Positions 56,961-64,000 of a stretch of DNA of 64,000 nt are shown here, piece after piece. The notes beneath the pieces were generated by a model. That model had not been told where the DNA came from. It was given only the letters and a program-made list of their open reading frames with translations, and searched no databases. This DNA is from Pleurocapsa sp. PCC 7319. Its GTDB lineage: Bacteria > Cyanobacteriota > Cyanobacteriia > Cyanobacteriales > Xenococcaceae. The position numbers were made by a program, and so were the translations under genes. Each line of letters opens with the position of its first letter. The first letter of the stretch is position 1. The stretch is taken from NCBI RefSeq assembly GCF_000332195.1, contig NZ_KB235922.1, positions 6,173,322 to 6,237,321 of the forward strand, in the 5' to 3' direction.

Positions 56961-58481
56961 ATGATTGCTCATTCTTTTGAGTTTAAAGGCTTAAAAAAAT
57001 TCATACAAGACAAAATTCTCTTTGGTAATCAACCAACCCCCGAATTATTTGCCATCCTTACTGTATATTTCGTTCAGGGAATCTTGGGTTTAGCTCGCTT
57101 GGCAGTCAGCTTTTTCCTCAAAGATAGTCTCGGTTTAACTCCAGCCGAAGTAGCGGCTTTGACTGGTATTTCTTCCCTACCTTGGATCATTAAACCATTA
57201 TTTGGCTTTATGTCCGATGGATTGCCTATTTTGGGCTATCGACGACGACCATATCTAATCTTGTCGGGATTACTGGGTAGTGTATCTTGGCTGGCACTGG
57301 CTACTTTGGTTAATAGTGCCTGGACAGCCACGCTAGTAATTCTGATAACTTCTCTTTCTGTTGCCATTAGTGACGTAATTGTCGATTCTTTAATTGTGGA
57401 GAGAGCTAGAGAGGAGTCCCTGGCTCAAGCAGGTTCATTACAGTCTTTGTCTTGGGGATTTTCTGCTTTAGGCGGATTGATAACTGCTTATTTTAGTGGT
57501 TTATTATTAGAGCATTTAAGCAGCAATCAAGTATTTGAAATCACTGCTACTTTTCCATTAATTGTTTCAGCAGTAGCTTGGCTAATTACCGAAGAAAAAA
57601 TTACTACTACTGACCAACGGTCACAGCAGGCCCCGTCGTCTCACGGCGGGGTAATCTGTGACTCTAATGACTCTAAGTCTCAAAGCTCTTCTGTTAAAGG
57701 ACAAATCAAACAATTGTGGGCGGCAGTCAAGCAGAAACAAGTGTGGCTACCGATCGCTTTTTTGTTTACCTGGCAAGCTACTCCCACAGCCGATTCAGCA
57801 TTTTTCTTCTTTAGCACCAATGAACTAGGGTTTGAACCCGAATTTCTCGGTAGAGTCAGACTGGTTACTAGCTTGGCGTCTTTAATTGGTATTTACCTGT
57901 TTCAACGTTATTTAAAAACTGTTCCGTTTCGGCAAATTTTAGGCTGGAGTACGGTAATTGCGGCGGCTCTAGGAATGACAACTCTACTATTGGTTACTCA
58001 TACCAATAGAGCTTTAGGTATTGACGATCATTGGTTTAGTTTAGGAGATAGTCTGATCCTCACCGTTGTAGGACAAATTACTTGGATGCCTGTGTTGGTA
58101 TTATCGGCTCGACTTTGCCCCAAGGGAGTTGAAGCGACGTTGTTTGCTTTATTGATGTCTATTTGGAATTTATCAGGCTTGCTATCTCATGAATTGGGAG
58201 CATTACTCACTTCTTGGCTGGGGGTTACTGAAAATAATTTTGATAAGCTGTGGTTATTGGTAACTATTACCAATCTTTCTACTCTGCTTCCCTTACCCTT
58301 TTTAGGCTGGTTGCCCGCAGGAGATCCCCAAGAGGAAGCAGTCAACGAGTTGGCTCCTGCCGAAGCTCCACTTCATAGCTCAGGTGCCTTAATTGAAGCA
58401 AATATCATGCCTGATTTAGTTCCCGAATTTGTTATTAACTCCAATCCCAACAATAAGACCGATCAGCAATCCCTCTCCTAA
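56961..58481 (+). CDS. Folate-biopterin transporter (BT1 family)
   Basis: The 506-residue transporter of the major facilitator superfamily has 12 predicted segments. PLFGFMSDGLPILGYRRRPYLILSG is the BT1-specific signature. Plant and Synechocystis relatives carry folate or pterins across the membrane. A loop near residues 215-235 (QQAPSSHGGVICDSND) is encoded by a GC-rich patch (57640-57660) that looks like an inserted repeat hairpin. It is divergent from the methyltransferase. Confidence 0.9.
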   Translation: MIAHSFEFKGLKKFIQDKILFGNQPTPELFAILTVYFVQGILGLARLAVSFFLKDSLGLTPAEVAALTGISSLPWIIKPLFGFMSDGLPILGYRRRPYLILSGLLGSVSWLALATLVNSAWTATLVILITSLSVAISDVIVDSLIVERAREESLAQAGSLQSLSWGFSALGGLITAYFSGLLLEHLSSNQVFEITATFPLIVSAVAWLITEEKITTTDQRSQQAPSSHGGVICDSNDSKSQSSSVKGQIKQLWAAVKQKQVWLPIAFLFTWQATPTADSAFFFFSTNELGFEPEFLGRVRLVTSLASLIGIYLFQRYLKTVPFRQILGWSTVIAAALGMTTLLLVTHTNRALGIDDHWFSLGDSLILTVVGQITWMPVLVLSARLCPKGVEATLFALLMSIWNLSGLLSHELGALLTSWLGVTENNFDKLWLLVTITNLSTLLPLPFLGWLPAGDPQEEAVNELAPAEAPLHSSGALIEANIMPDLVPEFVINSNPNNKTDQQSLS

Positions 58482-59029
58482 TAGACGCTTGATGTGAAAT
58501 AAGTAGATCCACTTTATTAAACATGGAATGGTTAAGATCGGGGTTAGGTGATAGGGGTTAGGGATTAGGGAGAATCATCTTCAATTTTTTTACCAAAAAG
58601 CTCTAAGCTCTAAGCCAATAGCTCTAAGCTCTAAAGTTTACGCTTTGTAAACGGCTAACAGTGAGACAGTTCGTTGGCGGTGAAGCAGGGCGTTGGCGGG
58701 GTTCCCCCGCTTGAAGCCACTGCTGAACCCTTTAGGGGGTACGATGCGGCCATACGCCTGGCCTTTGTCCCGCTTAAAGAAACTGTCGAACCCGAAGGGC
58801 TTATAGCTATTGGGTTTAATGCCCCCAGCAAACAAAGTTTGGTGGTCTTCAATTAGGAGGGGTTAAAGCCCCTTCTAATTGGCTTATAGCTTATAGCTTA
58901 TAGCTTATAGCTTATAGCTTATAGCTTATAGCTTATAGCTGCGGCTTTGCCGCTTTACTGTTCTATTAGACGTTTTATTAGGTGGAGCTACTTAGCTAGA
59001 TAAAATTAGTTAGAAAGGGCGAAACACTT
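58482..59029. repeat. Repeat-rich spacer with eight GCTTATA heptads
   Basis: 58882-58940 holds eight perfect GCTTATA units. AGCTCTA units are near 58600-58630 and GGGTTAG/GGGATTAG units near 58540-58570. 58660-58800 is a GC-rich REP-like patch related to the one at 14530-14600. The short reading frames across it on both strands are artefacts of the repeats. Confidence 0.8.
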
Positions 59030-59872
59030 TTAAGCTTTTAATAACCAAAAAGCTGTGTAGGTCATTCCAGAATCATCTGGTTGAATTAACAAAAAATGTA
59101 ATCCCTTGGCTACTTGTTTTTTCTGTTCATAATCTTGAGCTACTCTAGTAGCTTGTTCTGATTCAAAGGTATTAAATACCCAACGATCTACTAAGCCAGT
59201 TTCTAAAATAAAGCCTCCAGATTTTCCGACTTCAGTAGGAATATAGTTAATATATGCCGGGTTCTCTTGCTCAATCCAACGAGCAATCTGCATTGTTTTA
59301 CGACCACCATAAACTACTATGCCCGGAATCATAATATTATGAGCGATACCTAAATTAAGGGGCAAAAATGATTCAGGTAAATGACAAATAGGAATCGGGC
59401 GATCGCGAAACAAATCAACAATTTGTCCCGCAGCTATATTGGCAATTTGCCATTGATCTCCCCAAATATTCTCAGGTAAAGCCTGTGGTGGTGGCTGATC
59501 TAAGGCGAGGGGATTATGGTTAGGAAACTGTTGGTTATATTTCTCAGTTAATACTTGTTTTAAAACTTCGGTATTTCTGGTAGCTTCAACTTCAATACCT
59601 AACTTTTCGGCGACAACAGTTAATAAGCCCAGTGATTGAGGACGAAAAATTTGAATTTTGTCGGGTAATTGTCCTTTTGCTACTGACAATATTTGTTGTT
59701 CTAACCATTGGGGATTGGCATTTGCTGAAGAACATTGTGCTGTATAAACTAGTTTTTCTGGGTGATTGTCTGATGCCAAGGTAGGAGACTCACAAATAAT
59801 CAATTCCCATTGTCTCTGTTGGTCTTCTGATTGAGAGGGAAGATGATAAAAATCAGCTTGCCATATATGCAT
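59030..59872 (-). CDS. Tab2/Atab2-like RNA-binding protein
   Basis: The 280-residue protein matches the DUF1092/Tab2 family: MHIWQADFYHLP at the start, IQIFRPQSLGLLTVVAEKLGIEVEATRNT and the C-terminal signature MTYTAFWLLKA. Tab2 in Chlamydomonas binds psaB mRNA and Atab2 in Arabidopsis controls photosystem translation. The cyanobacterial role is presumed similar but unproven. It is a well-conserved single-copy gene in cyanobacteria. Confidence 0.9.
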   Translation of the reverse strand: MHIWQADFYHLPSQSEDQQRQWELIICESPTLASDNHPEKLVYTAQCSSANANPQWLEQQILSVAKGQLPDKIQIFRPQSLGLLTVVAEKLGIEVEATRNTEVLKQVLTEKYNQQFPNHNPLALDQPPPQALPENIWGDQWQIANIAAGQIVDLFRDRPIPICHLPESFLPLNLGIAHNIMIPGIVVYGGRKTMQIARWIEQENPAYINYIPTEVGKSGGFILETGLVDRWVFNTFESEQATRVAQDYEQKKQVAKGLHFLLIQPDDSGMTYTAFWLLKA

Positions 59873-59949
59873 AAAAGAGGCTGTAAAGTCAGTAATGGAC
59901 AGTGTCTTTTATTTTAAAGGAATTACTGATTATCTCGTAGCAACGCCAT

Positions 59950-60420
59950 CTAGACCATCTGAAAGATGGATTCTGCCACAGCAAGATATAGTTTTGGATT
60001 ATCAATAGATGCCAATTGCTCGAATATTTCTGCTGTTAAGTTAGGGTTTTGCAACACCAAACTAGCGATCGCAGGGTTTTTAGCCAATCTGACAAGGATT
60101 TTCTCAGAACTATTGGATGAAGTGCTGCTAACTGCTGTATCTTCGGATGAGAATCGAATCTTGAGCTAGCGTATCTAGTACATCACTATCGAGCGAATGA
60201 GAAAGCCTTTGCGAGCTATTTGGCGGTCTTTTGCCATTTCTTTGATTAATTCCATTGGCAAATCGTGGCGCAAAGCTACTGCTTATTTTACACCTGGTTC
60301 GGCATCAAAAGCTAATTGCTTTAGAATATTTAGATCTGTATATAGGATTATTGGCGATCGCCAACCTGATTTTTTTTCCTTATTTCTCTGTTTCGAGGAG
60401 CGTAAAAGCCTTTAAGTTCT
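59950..60420 (-). pseudogene. Degenerate leucine-rich-repeat-variant gene fragment
   Basis: On the minus strand the sequence decodes in pieces as LRV/HEAT-type repeats. One frame gives 'DLNILKQLAFDAEPGVK' then a stop, then 'AVALRHDLPMELIKEMAKDRQIARK'. A second frame gives EKILVRLAKNPAIASLVL and NPNLTAEIFEQLASIDNP, and ends in SIFQMV and a stop at 59950. At least one nonsense and one frameshift separate the pieces. Intact LRV proteins of cyanobacteria are much longer, so most of the gene is gone. Confidence 0.65.
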
Positions 60421-60620
60421 TTGGTTTCGTTATAGGCATCGGGATGTGCTTCGGCAAAAGTTCCGCATTATTAAATGCGTGGGTAGCTTTTGGTTACCGT
60501 TTATGTTACGTTTACCAAAGCGTATTTTTATATATATAATAATAGCTTTAGTTCTAATCTGGCTATAAAACGACAATTATTAAACTATAATATAGCAATC
60601 TGGTTACCAAAAACAAGAAA
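60421..60620. promoter_or_regulatory. Upstream region of the methyltransferase with two GGTTACC palindromes
   Basis: Two GGTTACC sequences lie at 60492-60498 and 60602-60608, 110 bp apart and within 130 bp of the methyltransferase start. GGTNACC is a known type II site. The placement suggests autoregulation or the cognate target, but neither is demonstrated. 60486-60520 also has an imperfect inverted repeat (CTTTTGGTTAC ... GTTTACCAAAG). Confidence 0.35.
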
Positions 60621-61949
60621 ATGGCTACAGGCATTACAAAACATGAGCAGCTTTCAGAAGATGCGATCTCAGCATCAGATTTTTATGAGGAGCCAATTCC
60701 ACTTCCGAAAAAAAACGAAATAGCTACACTAACCTATTCAGGAAAATCTTCTTTAGATGAGATTTTTTGTGATGTTCCACGTAAATTTTTAAGAATTGAA
60801 TCGTCCTTAAATACAAAGCTTGAGACTATTCCCACAAATTCGTTTGTTTTAGATGATAATATTTTTGTTCTTAATGAGCTAATAAGACTTAATAAAAAAA
60901 CTACGCTTTTCTATCTCGATCCTCCATATGGAACTGGTCATGATTTCCAATGTAGAAAGTTAAAGCACGCATACAAAGATAATATGGGGCAAGCTGAATA
61001 TCTTGAATTCATGCGACGACGTTTAATTCTTATGCGCGAATGTTTGAAAGACAATGGCTCAATATATGTCCACATTGGTCATCAAATGCTAGCTCATTTA
61101 AAAGTCGTGATGGATGAAATATTTGGAGGTAATAATTTCCGTAATCTAATCACAAGAAGAAAGTGTAGTAGTAAAAACTTTACTCGTAATCAGTATGCAA
61201 ATCTCAATGACTATATTCTTTTCTATACAAAAACGAGTTCCTATGTGTGGAATCAGCCAGGAGTAGTGCCAGAAAAAGAATGGATTGAAAAAGAATATCC
61301 AAAAAAAGATGAATTTGGAAGAAGGTTTAAGCTTGTGCCAGTACATGCACCAGGAACTCGCAATGGTGAAACTGGTAAAGCATGGCGTGGAAAGCTGCCC
61401 CCCCCAGGAAAACATTGGCAATATACACCATCTAAACTAGATGAATTAGATCGAGAAGGAGATATTCATTGGTCTCGTAATGGAAATCCTCGACGTAAAG
61501 TGTACTGGAATTCTGACAAAAAAAGACCCCTAACTGACTATTGGGAGCAATACCGTGATGCACATCATCAGAGTATTAAAATTACAGGTTATCCAACAGA
61601 AAAAAATTTTGAAATGCTCAAAATGATAGTTAGTGCTAGTTCCGATCCAGGAGATTTAGTTATCGATCCTTTCTGTGGTTCAGGTACAACAATACACGCA
61701 GCTAGGGAACTTGGACGAAAGTATATTGGAATTGATGCTTCATTTAGTGCTGCAAAAGCCACCTTACATCGTATGAGGTATGGTCTTAAACCTATGGGAG
61801 ACTATGTAAATAAAAAGAAAAAATCTAAGGCTACGCAGTTACCTCTTGAGTATTCTAATCACAATAATGAAGAATGTCTTTTTATAGTTGATAGTAAACT
61901 TTGGGAAGAATATCAAAATGAAATTGAAAAAATTACGTTCTCGCCATGA
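60621..61949 (+). CDS. Site-specific DNA methyltransferase, beta class
   Basis: The 442-residue enzyme has the catalytic motif DPPY at residues 100-103 (YLDPPYGTG) and the S-adenosylmethionine motif FCGSGTT at 351-357, followed by IGID. The order DPPY before FxGxG puts it in the beta class of N6-adenine/N4-cytosine methyltransferases. Between them lies a target-recognition region of ~170 residues (181-340). It converges with a putative restriction gene 77 bp away, so it is probably the modification half of a type II system. The start has no clear ribosome binding site. Confidence 0.92.
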   Translation: MATGITKHEQLSEDAISASDFYEEPIPLPKKNEIATLTYSGKSSLDEIFCDVPRKFLRIESSLNTKLETIPTNSFVLDDNIFVLNELIRLNKKTTLFYLDPPYGTGHDFQCRKLKHAYKDNMGQAEYLEFMRRRLILMRECLKDNGSIYVHIGHQMLAHLKVVMDEIFGGNNFRNLITRRKCSSKNFTRNQYANLNDYILFYTKTSSYVWNQPGVVPEKEWIEKEYPKKDEFGRRFKLVPVHAPGTRNGETGKAWRGKLPPPGKHWQYTPSKLDELDREGDIHWSRNGNPRRKVYWNSDKKRPLTDYWEQYRDAHHQSIKITGYPTEKNFEMLKMIVSASSDPGDLVIDPFCGSGTTIHAARELGRKYIGIDASFSAAKATLHRMRYGLKPMGDYVNKKKKSKATQLPLEYSNHNNEECLFIVDSKLWEEYQNEIEKITFSP

Positions 61950-62026
61950 CAATTATACAAGGAATGAAAAAACGAAGTGAAAGAGGTAATTATCACTTGG
62001 AACGTTTTATATTTAATTCCGCCTAG

Positions 62027-62920
62027 CTACTTATAGGACTCTAGCCATTGGGATGTTATACGCTTCTCTGCAAGCTTGAGAGTAACTACACGGACACGTC
62101 CATTCCATTGTCCGTCTAAATCACAAGCTTCTTTCCAGGTATCGGAATGCATGAGACCTGGACCATCTGAAAGAAAGACAAGTTTCAGTTGTGTCGAAGT
62201 AAAGCCGTCAAATTGTTTAGCTTTTTCAACCTTGTTTGCATTACCTCCAGTTCGATCATCTGACTGAGCACCTCCACGAGTAGAATCATATCGAGCAAAT
62301 CCGACTGCTAAAATTTCTTCATCCGTAATGCGCTTAATAACAAAGTCGCAAGGATATGATTGTTTAAAATCTGGATAAAGCTCAGAAAGTTCGATATCGC
62401 GCCCTGCCCCTCGTGGTCCTTCGATGCTATAGCGATCACGAAAATGCTCCTCAAACCAGTCGAAGAAAGATTCAGTAAGTTGATATCCTAGTTGTCCCCT
62501 TGTGTCGTATTCTCCTACTAAAGCAGCTAAAGCATACTTATATTCCATTGGTAAGTCAGAGAATTGATTTTTTAGTTTCGCGATCGGTTTAAAAGTATTT
62601 CCATAGGTCTCAATTAGCGTCTCGGTCTTAATCTTCTTTATTTTCTTCGTTGTCTCAGTATCTAACACTGGAGAAACACAGCGTCGATACATCTTCAAAA
62701 GAGCCATTCTCTCTTGAGCTGGACGCTTTGAAGAGCGAATACGCTCAAGAACTTCTGCGCTTGATTGAGAATCCTTTATTAGAGTACAAAAAATATCTAT
62801 AGCATTACCATATTTGTCTGTTAACACTTGAAGAACTTCTGGAAATCGAATTGTACTGTCTATAGGTGTTATTACTTTACTAATATCTGTAATTTGGCTA
62901 AGAAATTTATGTTCGCTCAT
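62027..62920 (-). CDS. Putative type II restriction endonuclease
   Basis: The 297-residue protein has no assigned domain by eye. Residues ~175-230 contain a candidate PD-(D/E)XK-like region: YPCDFVIKRITDEEILAVGF followed by the distinctive ARYDSTRGGAQSDDRTGGN. The C-terminal part (TQLKLVFLSDGPGLMHSDTWKEA) is Rossmann-like in hydrophobicity. Its place convergent to a solitary beta-class methyltransferase makes a cognate endonuclease the best guess. The C-terminus of the protein is intact, and the gene is likely functional. Confidence 0.6.
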   Translation of the reverse strand: MSEHKFLSQITDISKVITPIDSTIRFPEVLQVLTDKYGNAIDIFCTLIKDSQSSAEVLERIRSSKRPAQERMALLKMYRRCVSPVLDTETTKKIKKIKTETLIETYGNTFKPIAKLKNQFSDLPMEYKYALAALVGEYDTRGQLGYQLTESFFDWFEEHFRDRYSIEGPRGAGRDIELSELYPDFKQSYPCDFVIKRITDEEILAVGFARYDSTRGGAQSDDRTGGNANKVEKAKQFDGFTSTQLKLVFLSDGPGLMHSDTWKEACDLDGQWNGRVRVVTLKLAEKRITSQWLESYK

Positions 62921-63095
62921 TTAAGCTACGCTTACGCTTTTTATCTTACTTGAGGTTAATCTATACAGGTCGCAGCGTAAGCTAAACATAGGAAAATGAC
63001 AAGCGAATAAAACAATCTGACATATTAGGGAATGAAGTCTAAATCTTTCCCAAAACTCAGCGATCGCTCTCCCGTCTGAAATATTTGAAAGCTAT

Positions 63096-63301
63096 CCCTC
63101 TTTTGTCACTTTCCGAGATTTCCTATTAATAAAAAATTCTCAAAAGCAACGATATCAATTCGTTGAGCCGTTTGTAATTACATTTTCGTCATTTGGTCGC
63201 CCGAACAAATTTGTACTAAGAAATAACTAAGCGATCGTTGAACAGACAAGGGTTACAGAATTTAGAAATGACAAAAGTTTTCGGAGAGTGACAAAAGAGG
63301 G
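63096..63301. mobile_element. 206-bp non-coding element with 21-bp inverted ends
   Basis: CCCTCTTTTGTCACTTTCCGA (63096-63116) is mirrored by the complement of 63281-63301, with one mismatch in 21. Both ends contain TGTCA, which occurs at the termini of Tn7/Tn552/Mu-type transposons. A further TTTTCGTCATTT segment inside (63183-63194) and AAATGACAAAAG near 63267-63278 may be extra transposase-binding repeats. There is no coding capacity and no obvious target duplication. Confidence 0.5.
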
Positions 63302-63410
63302 GTGAACAATTTTGACAGTCAAAATAAGATAAAATGCTTTTACTAAGTAAGTTGAGCATTACTCTATATAGCGATTGCGCTCCGCGCACCAGCAAAGCTG
63401 ATCGCCGGCG

Positions 63411-63573
63411 ATGAAAGAAACTACTCCCACAGCTATGCCTCCCTGTTTCGATAGATGGTGCAAAAAGTTTGATGATTTACTAAGAACAAAGGCACAAAAA
63501 AGAGAGTGCGGAATGCACCGTGCTGCGTCAACTCGGATTTAATCCAGAGAATAATAGTGATAATGATACGTAG
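63411..63573 (+). mobile_element. Internally deleted IS701-type transposase remnant
   Basis: From ATG 63411 the frame reads METTP-like MKETTPTAMPPCFDRWCKKF and DDLLRTKAQKRE, the N-terminus of IS701 family transposases as I recall them. It then runs out of frame near 63503. In the next frame the sequence reads SAECTVLRQLGFNPENNSDN and a stop at 63571, which looks like the C-terminus of the same family. The central ~350 residues are missing, so the element cannot transpose by itself. Confidence 0.6.
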
Positions 63574-63709
63574 TATGTAGGAATATTGCGTACCACCTTT
63601 AATTTTTAGTTAACTTTATTCTCCCTTGTTTGGTTTTTCTTTTACTCCCAAATTAATTTATTATTTTCGCTCAATTTGAGATGTGTTTGCCCTGCCCTGA
63701 AGCTATGCC

Positions 63710-64000
63710 TTAGGGCTTATCGCGCTTGACGGGGCTGATTACTGCGATCGCTTTAACTAGTTGGTAATTTATTTTGCCTCGATCATTGCGTGGTAGACTG
63801 TTTACCTTAATCCATTTTTTGGGTTGCTTATATTTAGCTAATTGCAACTGTATTTTTTGCTTGATTAGATCTAAATCATGCTCTGAGTTCAGTGGAACAT
63901 AGATAGCTGTAACTACCTGTCCCCATTGTCGATCGGGTAAACCAATTACACAAACATCTCTAATTAGTTGGGTTGACCAAATAGCAGCTTCGACTTCTGT
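63710..64000 (-). CDS. menE: 2-succinylbenzoate-CoA ligase, C-terminal part
   Basis: The last 96 codons of an AMP-forming acyl-CoA ligase lie here. The frame reads EVEAAIWSTQLIRDVCVIGL, DRQWGQVVTAIYVPL, KYKQPKKWIKVNSLPRNDRG and KINYQLVK and stops at 63710-63712. The C-terminal lysine motif (PRNDRGKI) and the presence of this short ending are typical of cyanobacterial MenE, which activates o-succinylbenzoate in phylloquinone synthesis. The rest lies beyond the window's right edge. Confidence 0.8.
   Translation of the reverse strand, partial: TEVEAAIWSTQLIRDVCVIGLPDRQWGQVVTAIYVPLNSEHDLDLIKQKIQLQLAKYKQPKKWIKVNSLPRNDRGKINYQLVKAIAVISPVKRDKP

Larger units (their letters stand above)
62921..63709. 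other. Accessory spacer with mobile-element debris
   Basis: Aside from the inverted-repeat element (63096-63301) and the transposase remnant (63411-63573), this ~790 bp holds no gene. HIP1 octamers and a REP-like GC-rich segment (63370-63410) are present. Confidence 0.6.

Noticed and set aside
57630-57665. GC-rich hairpin in the BT1 transporter gene, possibly an IS605-type end
   Set aside because: It encodes part of a cytoplasmic loop in frame and similarity to IS ends is too short to claim.
58638-58856. Overlapping short frames on both strands
   Set aside because: They arise from a GC-rich REP-like patch with no protein-like composition.
61146-61421. 91-codon minus-strand frame within the methyltransferase
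   Set aside because: Antisense to a confident gene, aromatic-rich shadow composition.

Overview
The window is 64 kb of cyanobacterial chromosome. The evidence is phycoerythrin (cpeB-cpeA-cpeZ), photosystem I PsaE, a Tab2-type RNA-binding protein, a BT1 folate transporter, abundant HIP1 octamers (GCGATCGC), and intergenic spacers full of 7-bp tandem repeats. The low GC, phycoerythrin, DUF1400 proteins and heavy load of Uma2, IS and repeat debris suggest a unicellular or baeocystous (Pleurocapsales-like) or large-genome marine cyanobacterium. The order is a guess.

Layout. 0.4-13.6 kb is core metabolism and light harvesting: hom, a DUF389 membrane protein, comF, cpeZ/cpeA/cpeB, a FecR-like secreted protein, a pterin dehydratase with a signal peptide, accD and a GT4 glycosyltransferase. 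13.6-14.7 kb is mostly non-coding, with one short ORF that has a good ribosome binding site and a repeat patch. 14.7-29.8 kb holds a PGM1-type ATP-grasp ligase, polyphosphate glucokinase, two convergent DUF1400 proteins, a broken Uma2 gene, a GT2 glycosyltransferase, a PBP4-type carboxypeptidase, a ferredoxin-MBL fusion, a rhomboid protease, leuB, pfkA and a DHOD-like enzyme.

30.3-37.2 kb is a rearranged N-ATPase (alternative F-type ATPase) cluster. Gamma is divergent from beta. Uma2, an NB-ARC/TPR fragment and a HicBA toxin-antitoxin module lie between beta and epsilon. A truncated CPA2 antiporter with a perfect 14-bp hairpin at its end lies between atpQ and atpR. The b and alpha subunits are absent. 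38.0-42.4 kb is a two-gene unit with a 4-bp ATGA overlap: a CHAT protease-like/STAND ATPase followed by a membrane protein carrying about 36 GVA-x tetrapeptide repeats and an AAA ATPase. It is the best candidate here for an undescribed, possibly abortive-infection or stress-response, system. 42.6-46.5 kb has a beta-helix protein and an arsenic-resistance set (arsC, ACR3-type arsB, arsR) with a perfect palindromic candidate operator.

46.6-60 kb returns to housekeeping and signalling genes: cobQ with a small ferredoxin, psaE, a CDF transporter, an exported MBL protein, a Cache-HAMP-GGDEF diguanylate cyclase, a membrane-anchored methyltransferase, the BT1 transporter and Tab2. 60-63.6 kb is an accessory block: a decayed LRV-repeat gene, a convergent methyltransferase/putative restriction endonuclease pair, a 206-bp element with inverted ends and an internally deleted IS701-type transposase remnant. 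The window ends inside menE.

No tRNA, rRNA or CRISPR array was seen. All functional calls come from reading motifs and family resemblance by eye, with no database search.
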